Source: Actinoplanes sp. DH11
GTDB lineage: Bacteria > Actinomycetota > Actinomycetes > Mycobacteriales > Micromonosporaceae
NCBI RefSeq assembly: GCF_020873875.1
Contig: NZ_JAHWGU010000013.1
Location: forward strand, 1 to 52,954
Reading direction: 5' to 3'
DNA length: 52,954 nt
Of the stretch, positions 41,301 to 49,343 are shown one piece after another (positions within the stretch are counted from its first letter, which is position 1; each line of letters begins with the position of its first letter). The notes below the pieces were generated by a model. The model had not been told where the DNA came from. It did no database searches and worked only from the letters and a program-made list of their open reading frames with translations. The position numbers were made by a program, and so were the translations under genes.

Positions 41301-42283
41301 GATTCACATCCCAGCGCCTTGGTGAGGGCCGTCAGGTTGGCGCGCATCACCGAGAAGTAGTCCGCATTCTCGTCGGTCAGACCCTCCAGCGGGTCGAGCA
41401 CCGCCGTCTGGGCGCCGACCTCCTTGGCCAGCGTCTCGGCGACCTTCGGGCTGACCAGCGTCTCGAAGAAGATCGTGGTGGTGCCGTGCTCCTTGGCCTC
41501 CTCGGCGACCGCGGCGAGCCGCTGCGGGGACGGCTCGCTCTCCGGGTCGATGCCGGTGATGCCGATCTGGGTCAGGTCGTACCGGTCGGCGAGGTAGTGG
41601 AACGCGGTGTGGCTGGTCACCAGCTCGCGCCGCGCGCAGGTCTTGAGGCCGGCGGTGAACTCGCCGTCCAGGGTCTTCAGCTCGGTGCTGAGCGCGGCGG
41701 CCCGGGCGGTGAAGTCGGCGGCGTGCGCCGGGTCGGCCTTGCCCATCTCGGCGGCGACCTTCTCGGCGACCGTGGCGAGCCGGGTCGGGTCCAGCCAGAA
41801 GTGCGGGTCCAGGCCGGTCGAGCTCTCCTCGACGTGCTCGCCCGCACCCTCGGCGTGCTCCTCACCCTCGGCGTGCCCGGCCTCACCCTCGGCGTGCTCC
41901 TCGCCCTCGTGCGAGTGCACGTCGGCCGCCTCGGCGGAGTCCAGCCGCACCGCGGAGGCGGCGTCGAAGGCGTGCTCACTGCCGTTCTGCTTGACGGCGT
42001 CGTCCACCGCCGGCTGGAAGCCGCTCAGGTAGACCACCAGGCCGGCGTCGGCGATCTGACCGACCTGACCGGCGTTGAGCTCGACGTCGTGCGGCTCGGC
42101 GCCCGGCTTGGTGAGATTGCTGACCTCGACCACGTCACCTCCGACCCGCTCGCTGACGAACTGCAGCGGGTAGAACGCGGTGACGACGGAAAGCTTCCCG
42201 TCGTCGCCACCGCCGCCCGGGTTGTCCCCGCAGGCGCTGAGGGCGACGAGAAGGGCGAGGGCGGGTACCAGGCGGCGCATCAT
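41297..42283 (-). CDS. znuA: zinc ABC transporter substrate-binding lipoprotein ZnuA
   Basis: Extracellular zinc-binding lipoprotein of cluster A-I. The 328-aa protein has a lipoprotein signal ending at Cys 18 (LVALSACGDN), conserved metal ligands in GAEPHDVEL, LDPHFWLDP and SHTAFHYLADRY, and a His/Glu-rich loop (HSHEGEEHAEGEAGHAEGEE) that is typical of zinc rather than manganese binders. The first of two adjacent ATGs is chosen; an upstream Met lies inside the operator. A perfect palindromic Zur box precedes it. Confidence 0.93.
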   Translation of the reverse strand: MMRRLVPALALLVALSACGDNPGGGGDDGKLSVVTAFYPLQFVSERVGGDVVEVSNLTKPGAEPHDVELNAGQVGQIADAGLVVYLSGFQPAVDDAVKQNGSEHAFDAASAVRLDSAEAADVHSHEGEEHAEGEAGHAEGEEHAEGAGEHVEESSTGLDPHFWLDPTRLATVAEKVAAEMGKADPAHAADFTARAAALSTELKTLDGEFTAGLKTCARRELVTSHTAFHYLADRYDLTQIGITGIDPESEPSPQRLAAVAEEAKEHGTTTIFFETLVSPKVAETLAKEVGAQTAVLDPLEGLTDENADYFSVMRANLTALTKALGCES

Positions 42284-42304
42284 GCCAGCAACTGTGGTCG
42301 ATAA

Positions 42305-42319
42305 TGACAATGATTGTCA
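42305..42319. promoter_or_regulatory. Zur box in front of znuACB-smtB-zur
   Basis: TGACAATGATTGTCA is a perfect 7-1-7 palindrome of the Zur/Fur type, 22 bp upstream of the znuA ATG in a locally AT-rich stretch. Zur is encoded in the operon it would control. Confidence 0.88.
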
Positions 42320-42331
42320 AAACTGCATGAG

Positions 42332-42586
42332 TCAGAGCACCTTCGCCACGGCCGCGGCCACCAGCAGGCCCAGCAGGACCAGCCGGACCGCGCGGGTGAT
42401 CGGCGACTGCACCGGCCAGGTGGTGAACGTCAGCGCGGACAGCCCCGCCGCGAGCGCCGCCAGCAGCAGCCCGCCCACGATGCCGGGCAGGAAAAGCCCC
42501 GCCAGCAGCACGGCGAGGGCCACCAGGAACGCCACGGTCGGGTTGACTCGGGCCAGGCGGTGCAGCAATGGGTCGGACGGCGTCAC
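42332..42586 (-). CDS. small DUF6703-like membrane protein
   Basis: An 84-aa hydrophobic protein with the pattern HRLARVNPTVAFLVALAVLL, GIVGGLLLAALAAG, then TWPVQSPITRAVRLVLLGLL, giving three membrane helices. This matches small actinobacterial proteins of the DUF6703 type, function unknown. It starts at GTG behind GAGGGAG and ends 13 bp before the Zur box of znuA, so it is upstream of, and probably separate from, the zinc operon. Confidence 0.72.
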   Translation of the reverse strand: MTPSDPLLHRLARVNPTVAFLVALAVLLAGLFLPGIVGGLLLAALAAGLSALTFTTWPVQSPITRAVRLVLLGLLVAAAVAKVL

Positions 42587-42608
42587 AGATCGGCTCCCTC
42601 GGCGTGCG

Positions 42609-42614
42609 TACCCT
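42609..42614 (+). promoter_or_regulatory. leaderless -10 box of the monooxygenase-like gene
   Basis: TACCCT, six bases, then the ATG at 42621. Confidence 0.55.
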
Positions 42615-42620
42615 CGTCAC

Positions 42621-42962
42621 ATGCTGGTGCTCAACCGCTTCCACGTCCCACCGGAAACGCACGACGGATTCGTCGAGCGTGCCCATGCCGCCCTCGCCGC
42701 GCTGGCGCAGAGCCGGGGATACCTCTCCGGCCGGCTCGCCCGCGCCCTGGAGGACCCGGCGGCCTGGACCCTGATCACCGAGTGGGAGTCGGTCGGAGCC
42801 TACCGGCGGGCCCTGGGCGGTTTCGACGTCAAGGTGCACGCCACCCCGCTGCTCGCCGAGACGATCGACGAGCCCTCGGCGTTCGAGACGCTCGCCGCCG
42901 CCGAACCCGGTGAGCAGGTCGTGATCACCGCCAGTGACCGGGCCGCCGAGCCGTGGCGCTGA
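42621..42962 (+). CDS. antibiotic biosynthesis monooxygenase (ABM) domain protein
   Basis: A 113-aa single-domain protein of the dimeric alpha/beta ferredoxin-like ABM family: MLVLNRFHVP at strand 1, GYLSGRLARALEDPAAWTLI and EWESVGAYRRAL. Members range from quinone-forming monooxygenases to heme-degrading enzymes; the heme-binding residues are not evident, so the reaction is open. TACCCT at leaderless spacing defines the start. It is divergent from the DUF6703-like gene. Confidence 0.82.
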   Translation: MLVLNRFHVPPETHDGFVERAHAALAALAQSRGYLSGRLARALEDPAAWTLITEWESVGAYRRALGGFDVKVHATPLLAETIDEPSAFETLAAAEPGEQVVITASDRAAEPWR

Positions 42963-42966
42963 CAAC

Positions 42967-42972
42967 TAGGCT
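42967..42972 (+). promoter_or_regulatory. leaderless -10 box of the gene at 42979
   Basis: TAGGCT, six bases, then the ATG at 42979, right after the stop of the monooxygenase-like gene. Confidence 0.55.
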
Positions 42973-42978
42973 GGGGAC

Positions 42979-43536
42979 ATGAGTACGGCGCCGCACCACG
43001 TCCCGCCGCATGAGTTTCCGCCGCATCAGGCCTCACCCCAGCAGGCCCCGCAGCACCACGTCCCGCCGCCCCCGCCCGGCCCCGGCGTGCACCCGCCCTT
43101 CCCGGCGCCGCCGGTCGAGGGGCGCGGCCGGCGGATCGGTCTCGGCCTGGGCATCGGCGCCGGCGTGCTGGTGCTGGTCTGCGGCGGTGGCGCGGCCGCC
43201 CTCGCCGGGCTCACCACGGCGATGGACGACGCGCTCAACGAGCAGGCGCACGTCGTCGTCGGCCGCTATGTCGACGCCGTCCGGGACCGCGATTTCGCCC
43301 GGGCCTACGACCAGTTGTGCGCCCAGGCCCGCAATGCCGAGAGCGAGTCGGCCTACACGGCCCGGCTCGCCGCCACGGAAGCGTTTTCCTCGTACCAGAT
43401 CGGGGAGCTTGATTTCACGTACGCGTCCGTCCCGGTTCAGTTGATCTATCCGGACGGCCGGGCCGTGACGGTCGAGGCCGAGCTGGATCAGAACACCTCG
43501 ACAGGCGCGTTCGAAGTGTGCGAACTCGGGGAGTAA
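42979..43536 (+). CDS. single-pass membrane protein with Pro/His-rich N-tail
   Basis: A 185-aa protein with a cytoplasmic Pro/His/Gln-rich tail (residues 1-50; HHVPPHEFPPHQ), one membrane helix (about 53-78, GLGLGIGAGVLVLVCGGGAA) and an external domain of about 105 residues (VVVGRYVDAVRDRDFARAYD, QLCAQAR, LDQNTSTGAFEVCELGE) that looks like an NTF2-like/DUF4878 fold with two Cys able to form a disulfide. Function unknown; proteins of this layout are common in actinobacteria. Confidence 0.7.
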   Translation: MSTAPHHVPPHEFPPHQASPQQAPQHHVPPPPPGPGVHPPFPAPPVEGRGRRIGLGLGIGAGVLVLVCGGGAAALAGLTTAMDDALNEQAHVVVGRYVDAVRDRDFARAYDQLCAQARNAESESAYTARLAATEAFSSYQIGELDFTYASVPVQLIYPDGRAVTVEAELDQNTSTGAFEVCELGE

Positions 43537-43604
43537 TCTCGCTCTTCGTCCCATAACCACGATTTCCCCGCCGACACCCAGCCGGCGTAGGAGGAAAACA
43601 ACAA

Positions 43605-44984
43605 ATGCCCGCCGATCGTATCGATGCCGTCGTCAGCCTGGCCAAGCGCCGGGGCTTCGTCTTCCCCTCCAGCGAGATCTACGGAGGCACCCGCTCGGCG
43701 TGGGACTACGGTCCGCTCGGCGTGGAGCTGAAGGAGAACGTCCGCCGGCAGTGGTGGCGGACCATGGTCCAGCAGCGCGACGACATCGTCGGCCTGGACT
43801 CCGCCGTGATCCTGGCCCGCGACGTCTGGGCCGCCTCCGGACACCTGGACGCCTTCGTCGACCCGCTGACCGAGTGCCAGTCCTGCCACAAGCGGTTCCG
43901 GGCCGACCACCTCGAAGAGGCCTACGAGGCGAAGCACGGCAACCCGCCGGCGTCGCTCAAGGAGCTCAACTGCCCGAACTGCGGCAACAAGGGCACCTTC
44001 ACCGAGCCGAAGATGTTCAACGGCCTGATGAAGACCTACCTCGGCCCCACCGAGAGCGCCGAAGGCCTGCACTACCTGCGCCCGGAGACCGCGCAGGGCA
44101 TCTTCGTGAACTACAACAACGTGGCGACCGCGGCCCGCAAGAAGCCGCCGTTCGGCATCGCGCAGATCGGCAAGAGTTTCCGGAACGAGATCACGCCGGG
44201 CAACTTCATCTTCCGGACGCGTGAGTTCGAGCAGATGGAGATGGAATTCTTCGTCCCGCCGGGCAGTGACGAGGAATGGCACGAGTACTGGCTTCAGCAG
44301 CGCTGGGACTGGTACCGCGACCTGGGCCTCTCGGAGAGCAACCTGCGGTTCTTCGAGCACCCCAAGGAAAAGCTCTCGCACTACTCGAAACGGACCGTCG
44401 ACATCGAGTACCGCTTCCAGTTCGGCGGCACCGAGTTCGCCGAGCTCGAAGGCATCGCCAACCGCACCGACTTCGACCTGTCGACGCACTCCAAGCACTC
44501 CGGTGTCGACCTCTCCTTCTTCGACCAGGAGAAGGGCGAGCGCTGGGTGCCGTACGTCATCGAGCCGGCGGCCGGTCTCACCCGCGCGGTGCTGGCGTTC
44601 CTGCTCGAGGCCTATGACGAGGACGAGGCGCCGAACACCAAGGGCGGGGTCGACAAGCGTACGGTCATGCGGTTCGACCCCCGGCTCGCCCCGGTCAAGG
44701 TCGCGGTGCTGCCGCTGTCGCGCAACCCGGAGCTGTCGCCGAAGGCCCGTGAGCTCTCCGCCAACCTGCGCAAGCGCTGGATCGTCGAGTTCGACGACTC
44801 GCAGGCGATCGGCCGGCGGTACCGGCGGCAGGACGAGATCGGCACGCCGTTCTGCGTCACGGTCGACTTCGACACCCTCACCGACAACGCGGTGACGGTT
44901 CGCGACCGCGACACCATGAAGCAGGAGCGGGTCTCGCTCGACCAGATCGAGGACTACCTGATCAAGCGCCTGCCGGGCTGCTGA
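43605..44984 (+). CDS. glyS: glycine--tRNA ligase (single-subunit)
   Basis: Class II aminoacyl-tRNA synthetase that charges tRNA-Gly. The 459-aa protein has SEIYGGTRSAWDYGPLG near the N-terminus, two Cys pairs (91/94 and 123/126), motif 2 FRNEITPGNFIFRTREFEQM, EGIANRTDFDLSTHSKHSG and the C-terminal anticodon-binding domain (KVAVLPLSRN, YRRQDEIGTPFCVTVD). Length is typical of dimeric GlyRS. ATG with AGGAGG 10 nt upstream. A strong terminator follows. Confidence 0.97.
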   Translation: MPADRIDAVVSLAKRRGFVFPSSEIYGGTRSAWDYGPLGVELKENVRRQWWRTMVQQRDDIVGLDSAVILARDVWAASGHLDAFVDPLTECQSCHKRFRADHLEEAYEAKHGNPPASLKELNCPNCGNKGTFTEPKMFNGLMKTYLGPTESAEGLHYLRPETAQGIFVNYNNVATAARKKPPFGIAQIGKSFRNEITPGNFIFRTREFEQMEMEFFVPPGSDEEWHEYWLQQRWDWYRDLGLSESNLRFFEHPKEKLSHYSKRTVDIEYRFQFGGTEFAELEGIANRTDFDLSTHSKHSGVDLSFFDQEKGERWVPYVIEPAAGLTRAVLAFLLEAYDEDEAPNTKGGVDKRTVMRFDPRLAPVKVAVLPLSRNPELSPKARELSANLRKRWIVEFDDSQAIGRRYRRQDEIGTPFCVTVDFDTLTDNAVTVRDRDTMKQERVSLDQIEDYLIKRLPGC

Positions 44985-44996
44985 TTCCCGATCGTC

Positions 44997-45029
44997 GATG
45001 CGGGGCATGGTTCGCCCATGCCCCGCATC
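44997..45029. terminator. intrinsic terminator of glyS
   Basis: A perfect 14-bp stem, GATGCGGGGCATGG (44997-45010) with its complement at 45016-45029, loop TTCGC. It starts 12 bp past the glyS stop codon. Confidence 0.88.
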
Positions 45030-45076
45030 CCGGCTCGATTCGGAGGTCGGGCGGGGTGCGTGGCACGCTGGAGCGC

Positions 45077-46210
45077 GTGACCGCACCACTTCAGCTCGGC
45101 GACCACGTCGTCAACCCGCCCGTCGTGCTCGCCCCGATGGCGGGGATCACCAACGTGGCGTTCCGGCGGCTCTGCCGGGAGCAGGGCGGCGGCGTCTACG
45201 TCTGCGAAATGATCACCACTCGGGCGCTGGTGGAGCGGATCCCCAAGACGCTCAAGATGATCACTTTCGCCGAGGACGAGGGGTTCCGCAGCCTCCAGCT
45301 CTACGGCGTGGACCCGGACGTGACCGCCGCCGCCGTCCGGATGGTCGGCGAGGACAACCTGGCCGACCACATCGACCTCAACTTCGGCTGCCCGGTGCCG
45401 AAGGTGACCCGGCGCGGCGGTGGCTCGGCCCTGCCGTGGCGGCGGCGACTGTTCGCGCGGATCGTGTCCCAGGCGGTCGAGGCGGCGAAACCCTACGGGA
45501 TCCCCGTCACGATCAAGATGCGCAAGGGCATCGACGAGGATCACCTGACGTACGTGGAAGCCGGTCTCGCCGCCCAGGACGCCGGCGTGGCAGCCGTGGC
45601 GCTGCACGCCCGCACCGCCGAGCAGCGCTACTCCGGCAAGGCCGACTGGGACGCGATCGCCACCCTCAAGCAGGCGCTCGACGTGCCGGTCCTCGGCAAC
45701 GGCGACATCTGGGAGGGCTCGGACGCGCTGCGCATGGTCGAGCACACCGGCGTGGACGGCGTCGTCGTCGGCCGGGGCTGCCTGGGCCGGCCGTGGCTCT
45801 TCGCCGACCTGGAGGCCGCGTTCACGCAGGGCGCCGGCTACCGGCCGGTGCTGCCCACCCTCGGTGAGGTCGCGAAAATCATGTCCCGGCACGCCCAGCT
45901 GCTGGTCGAGGCGCTGGAGGACGAGAAGCACGGCTGCGCCGACTACCGCAAGCACGTCGCCTGGTACCTCAAAGGCTTCCCGGTCGGCAGCGAACTGCGC
46001 CGCAGCCTCGCGATGATCTCCTCGCTGGCCGAGCTGGACGACCTGCTCGCCAAGCTGGACCCCTCGGTGCCGTTCCCGGCCGACACCCTGGGCCAGCCCC
46101 GCGGCCGGGTCAACGCGCCCGGCAAGGTGTCGCTGCCGCACGGCTGGCTCGACAGCCGCGACGACGACACGGTCCCGGAGGGCGCCGAGACCGAGGACTC
46201 CGGCGGCTGA
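45077..46210 (+). CDS. dusB: tRNA-dihydrouridine synthase DusB
   Basis: FMN enzyme that reduces uridine to dihydrouridine in the tRNA D-loop. The 377-aa TIM-barrel protein has VLAPMAGITNVAFRRLCREQ, LNFGCPVPKVTRRGGGSAL with catalytic Cys 105, HARTAEQRYSGKADW, LGNGDIW and GVVVGRGCLGRPWLF phosphate-binding segment. The GTG at 45077 is preferred over the GTG at 45056 because the family N-terminus begins here and CACGCT ends 7 nt upstream. The acidic C-terminal tail is variable. Confidence 0.93.
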   Translation: MTAPLQLGDHVVNPPVVLAPMAGITNVAFRRLCREQGGGVYVCEMITTRALVERIPKTLKMITFAEDEGFRSLQLYGVDPDVTAAAVRMVGEDNLADHIDLNFGCPVPKVTRRGGGSALPWRRRLFARIVSQAVEAAKPYGIPVTIKMRKGIDEDHLTYVEAGLAAQDAGVAAVALHARTAEQRYSGKADWDAIATLKQALDVPVLGNGDIWEGSDALRMVEHTGVDGVVVGRGCLGRPWLFADLEAAFTQGAGYRPVLPTLGEVAKIMSRHAQLLVEALEDEKHGCADYRKHVAWYLKGFPVGSELRRSLAMISSLAELDDLLAKLDPSVPFPADTLGQPRGRVNAPGKVSLPHGWLDSRDDDTVPEGAETEDSGG

Positions 46211-46232
46211 TCCGTCGCCGGCGGGAGCATGC

Positions 46233-46296
46233 GGCCGGTGGGCCGGTGGGCCGGTGGGCCGGTGGGCCGGTGGGCCGGTGGGCCGGTGGGCCGGTG
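46233..46296. repeat. eight perfect copies of an 8-bp repeat
   Basis: GGCCGGTG is repeated eight times head to tail in the convergent gap between dusB and the MFS gene, 50 bp before the MFS stop. As an 8-bp unit it would shift frame on expansion, and it is intergenic. Confidence 0.92.
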
Positions 46297-46345
46297 GGGT
46301 CGCGTCGGCCGGCCGGTAGCCGGGTTTCCGCCTGGTCGCAGGTGG

Positions 46346-47449
46346 TCAGGTGCGGTGGGTCAGCAGGGCGGTCAGGGCCAGCGGGACGGCCATCAGGGTG
46401 AACAGCGGCGGCAGCGGGAACGGCAGGGCGAACCCGGCGTAGAGGAGCACCGCGAACACCTCGGCGCCGAGACCGGCCGCGGAGAGGACCGTGGTGCGAG
46501 CCGGGCCGGTGATCGTCTCCTGGAGGCGGGACTCGGCGTGGACCATGGCGAACTGGAGCAGGCCGAACGCGGCCGAGACGGCGAGCATGCCGGCCAGGTG
46601 CGGTACGGCCGCGCCGGCGGCCAGGCAGGCGGCGGCCAGCAGGAGTGAGCGGGTCAGCGGGCGCGGCGTGGCGGGGGACACCCGGGCGGCGAGGGCGCTG
46701 CCGGCGGCCATGGCGAGGGCGGTCAGGGCGAAGAGCAGCGGTACGGCCGGATCGGCGGCGCCCTTGTCCCGGGAGAGCAGGGGCAGGTACTCGTCCAGGG
46801 CGCTGAACCCCGGCACGGCCGCGGCGACCAGGACGGCCCGTCCCACGGTCTTGGCGTTGCCCGTCACCTCGGACACGCCCGTGCGCAGGGTGGCCAGGTA
46901 ACCGCCGGGTGTGCTGTCGTCGGAGTCGTCGCCCGTACTCCTGGGATCCGGCAACCACAGCGCGAGCAGACCGCCCAGGGTGACTGTCGCGATGCTCGCC
47001 GTGCCCACCAGGAAGTAGCCGCCGGTGGCGAAGGCCGGCGCGGCCAGCAGGGTGGCGGCGAGCATGGCCAGCAGTCCCGCGGTGTCGGCGCGGCCGATGA
47101 CCCGGGCGTACGAGCCGGAGTCGCCCAGCTCGTCGTAGACGAGGGATTCGAGCGTGCCGGAGCTGAACGCGCCGCCCAGCCCCCACAGCACGAAGCCCAG
47201 GGCGAAGCCGGCGTAGGACGGCCAGATCAGCCAGCTCGCGAACCCCGCGGCCGTGAGCAGCTCACCGAGCGCGTAAAGGCGTTTGCGGGACCACACGTCG
47301 GCGAGCGCGCCGGCCGGGATCTCGCACACGAAGGAGACCACCGACCAGATCGCGAACAGGGACGAGATCTCGGCGGTGGTGAGCCCGGTGTCCGCGAAGA
47401 GCAGCGCGTAGACCGGGTAGAGGAGCACGCCGTTGGCGCAGGCGTACAC
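46346..47449 (-). CDS. MFS transporter
   Basis: Major facilitator superfamily protein, 367 aa with about eleven to twelve helices. FAIWSVVSFVCEIPAGALADVWSRKRLYALGE is the loop 2-3 signature region (read as two parts, FAIWSVVSFVCEIPAGALAD and VWSRKRLYALGE). Substrate unknown; the family includes drug and metabolite exporters. The start is weakly defined: GTG at 47449 gives a short first helix, and an in-frame stop lies only 18 bp upstream of it, so a few N-terminal residues may have been lost or a CTG codon three residues earlier may be used. Confidence 0.83.
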   Translation of the reverse strand: MYACANGVLLYPVYALLFADTGLTTAEISSLFAIWSVVSFVCEIPAGALADVWSRKRLYALGELLTAAGFASWLIWPSYAGFALGFVLWGLGGAFSSGTLESLVYDELGDSGSYARVIGRADTAGLLAMLAATLLAAPAFATGGYFLVGTASIATVTLGGLLALWLPDPRSTGDDSDDSTPGGYLATLRTGVSEVTGNAKTVGRAVLVAAAVPGFSALDEYLPLLSRDKGAADPAVPLLFALTALAMAAGSALAARVSPATPRPLTRSLLLAAACLAAGAAVPHLAGMLAVSAAFGLLQFAMVHAESRLQETITGPARTTVLSAAGLGAEVFAVLLYAGFALPFPLPPLFTLMAVPLALTALLTHRT

Positions 47450-47503
47450 CGCGTACAGGCGTCAGCGTCAAATCGGGTGCATGACCCCAGCATGCCGCAC
47501 CCG

Positions 47504-48580
47504 TCAACGCAATTGGGCCTCGTCCGCGGCGGCCCGGCCCGACTCCCAGCCCTCGAGGCTGTCCACCCGGCTGCTGCGGGTGCGGACCGTCGTCGGGAAG
47601 ACCCGGTCCATCGCCGCGCGCACCTGCACGTCCCGGTCCCGCAGCACCGGCAGCAGGTCGCTGTGCCCGGCCATCTCGCGTTCCGCGGTCTGCCGCAGCC
47701 GCTCGCCGATCCGGACCGCGTAGGCCACCAGGAACGACCGCCGGAATGCTTTCACCCTGGCCTTGCCCTTGGCCGGCTCGTCGCGGGTCATCGCCCGGTT
47801 CGCCTGCACCAGCAGCGACGTGTAGAGCAACTCCACCGCGTCGATGTCGGCGTCGAACCCGAAGACGGTGCTGAAGCCGAGTTCCGGGGACCAGACGGTA
47901 CGGCAGTTGTTGGCGCGCGAGACGGCGTCGAGGAGGCTGGCCTTCTCGTTCTCGTACGGGTGGTCCACCCCGATCCGGCGCGCGAACGGGGTCACGTCCA
48001 CGGCCGGGGCAGTGATCTCCTCGATCCGGTACCGCGTGATCAGCTCCTGCGCCTTGGCACTGTAGGCCTCCGCCTCGGCCGCGAAGTCGGTCTTCTCCGC
48101 CTTGGCCAGCAGCGCACGGACCCGGTCCAGGATCCGCTTGTCCTCGTGGTGCGGCACGGTGGTCAGCGGGGTGCCCGGCGGTGGAACGAGGATCTCGATG
48201 GCCGGCAGCCGGCGCAACTCGGTGAGCAGGCTCAGTTGCGCATCCAGAACAGTGATCCGGTCCGGTCGGCGGCCGCGGTCGGCGGGCAGCGCCTCGGCCT
48301 GCGCGCGCCAGCGCTCGTCCACCGGCGTGCGGCTGCGCGCGAAATCACGGGCGGCGACGGCGACCAGGCCCGCCTCGATCGGGTTGCCCCGCCGCGCCAC
48401 CACCCGGTGCAACTCGGCCGGCTGCCACCCGTTGTCGAACAGACGATCAAACTCGGACTCGAGCGCGTCGGCGATGGCCGCGTCCACCTCGGCCGCGGGC
48501 ACGCCTGTCAGCGCGTCGAGGCCGGCCTCGAAATCCAGCGCACCCCGGCGCACGCTGTCGATGATCTCGCGGGCGGACAC
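47504..48580 (-). CDS. DUF2786 domain-containing protein
   Basis: A 358-aa soluble protein with the DUF2786 helical hairpin (ILDRVRALLAKAEKTDFAAE followed by AEAYSAKAQELITRYRI, residues about 148-185). The C-terminal part, with VELLYTSLLVQANRAM and FRRSFLVAYAVRIGERL, is usual for the actinobacterial members. Function unknown, with a nucleic-acid role suspected from phage homologues. The GTG start has TACGAT exactly 6 nt upstream and no ribosome-binding site. Confidence 0.82.
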   Translation of the reverse strand: MSAREIIDSVRRGALDFEAGLDALTGVPAAEVDAAIADALESEFDRLFDNGWQPAELHRVVARRGNPIEAGLVAVAARDFARSRTPVDERWRAQAEALPADRGRRPDRITVLDAQLSLLTELRRLPAIEILVPPPGTPLTTVPHHEDKRILDRVRALLAKAEKTDFAAEAEAYSAKAQELITRYRIEEITAPAVDVTPFARRIGVDHPYENEKASLLDAVSRANNCRTVWSPELGFSTVFGFDADIDAVELLYTSLLVQANRAMTRDEPAKGKARVKAFRRSFLVAYAVRIGERLRQTAEREMAGHSDLLPVLRDRDVQVRAAMDRVFPTTVRTRSSRVDSLEGWESGRAAADEAQLR

Positions 48581-48586
48581 CTGAGA

Positions 48587-48592
48587 ATCGTA
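48587..48592 (-). promoter_or_regulatory. leaderless -10 box of the DUF2786 gene
   Basis: TACGAT on the minus strand, six bases, then the GTG at 48580. Confidence 0.6.
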
Positions 48593-48960
48593 GATGCCCG
48601 GGTCCTGGTTCCGGCCCGGACCCCGGCCCGTGACCCCGCCGAGCGGCCGGACGGGTCACGGAGTCAGCGCGCGCCGGGCCGCCTGGGGGCCGTCCTGGGG
48701 GCCGGCATGCGGCCGCTGGTTGACCGTCATGCGGCCAGTTGGGGCCGTCTTGAGCCCCTTGGTTGGGCGGCCTGCGGCCCGTTGGTTGGCAGGCCTGCGG
48801 CCGGTGGGCGGACGTCTTGGCGTTTCGGTTGACCGCCATGCGGAGCTGTGTCCATTTGCAGCGCTGCAAAAGACGCCCTGCGTGGCCAGCCCGCCGGGCG
48901 GCAAGGGCGGGCGGTTGGCTGTGGGCCGCGCGCCTGCGCGTGAACTAGCACTGCGTCTGG

Positions 48961-48976
48961 GGTTGACCGGTCAACC
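48961..48976. promoter_or_regulatory. 16-bp perfect palindrome, possible operator
   Basis: GGTTGACCGGTCAACC is its own reverse complement. A related sequence, GTTTACCGGTCAACGG, follows at 48985-49000, 24 bp on. Paired ACCGGTCAAC sites suggest a dimeric protein-binding site, but there is no neighbouring promoter to assign them to. Confidence 0.35.
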
Positions 48977-49065
48977 TCAGTGCGGTTTACCGGTCAACGG
49001 GCGGCAGGTTGCTCTGTCGAGTCCTCTGGCCAAGTGGCCACGTCGACTGCGTGCGTCCGCGCAGC

Positions 49066-49146
49066 GGTGTTGATCTGCTAGCGATGCGAAATCGCGGTTT
49101 TGACCCCATGATCACAGCGATTTCGTAGCGCTAGCAGATCAACATC
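49066..49146. repeat. hairpin element, copy B
   Basis: The same architecture as at 13984-14064: outer stem TGTTGATCTGCTAGCG (49068-49083) with its complement at 49129-49144, inner stem CGAAATCGC with its complement, and a 21-nt loop. Over 81 nt it differs from copy A at only three positions (one in the outer arm end, one beside the inner stem, one in the loop). Confidence 0.9.
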
Positions 49147-49343
49147 TCGACAGGTGGGGCGCCGGTGGCCCGGGTTCCTGTGCGGGCGGCATCGGCTGGC
49201 CGGTGATCACGGTGTACCGGTTGCAGGGGCGAGCCAGCGCCTTCGCCGCGCCCGGGGCTTGGGTGTCGCTGGGGGCGGGGAGGGTGGTGCGACCCTCCCC
49301 GCCCAGGGGTGGCGATCACGGTTCAGCGGGCGGTGAGCGAGAC

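Larger units (their letters stand above)
48593..49343. other. 751-bp gene-free stretch before the Roadblock operon end
   Basis: No gene can be supported. From 48690 to 48850 there are imperfect GC-rich repeats built on TGCGGCC and TTGGTTG. A 16-bp perfect palindrome with a nearby half-similar copy lies at 48961-49000, and the second hairpin element at 49066-49146. Flanks of that hairpin resemble those of the copy near 14.0 kb. The last 150 bp, rich in GGCGGGGAGG, show nothing recognisable. Confidence 0.65.

Noticed and set aside
42280..42310. Upstream Met at 42310 for znuA
   Set aside because: It falls inside the Zur palindrome and would put charged and polar residues before the lipoprotein signal.
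48594..49073. Plus-strand open frame in the gene-free stretch before the Roadblock operon
   Set aside because: Composition is Arg/Gly/Pro-rich from GC-rich repeats; no start signal and no recognisable domain.
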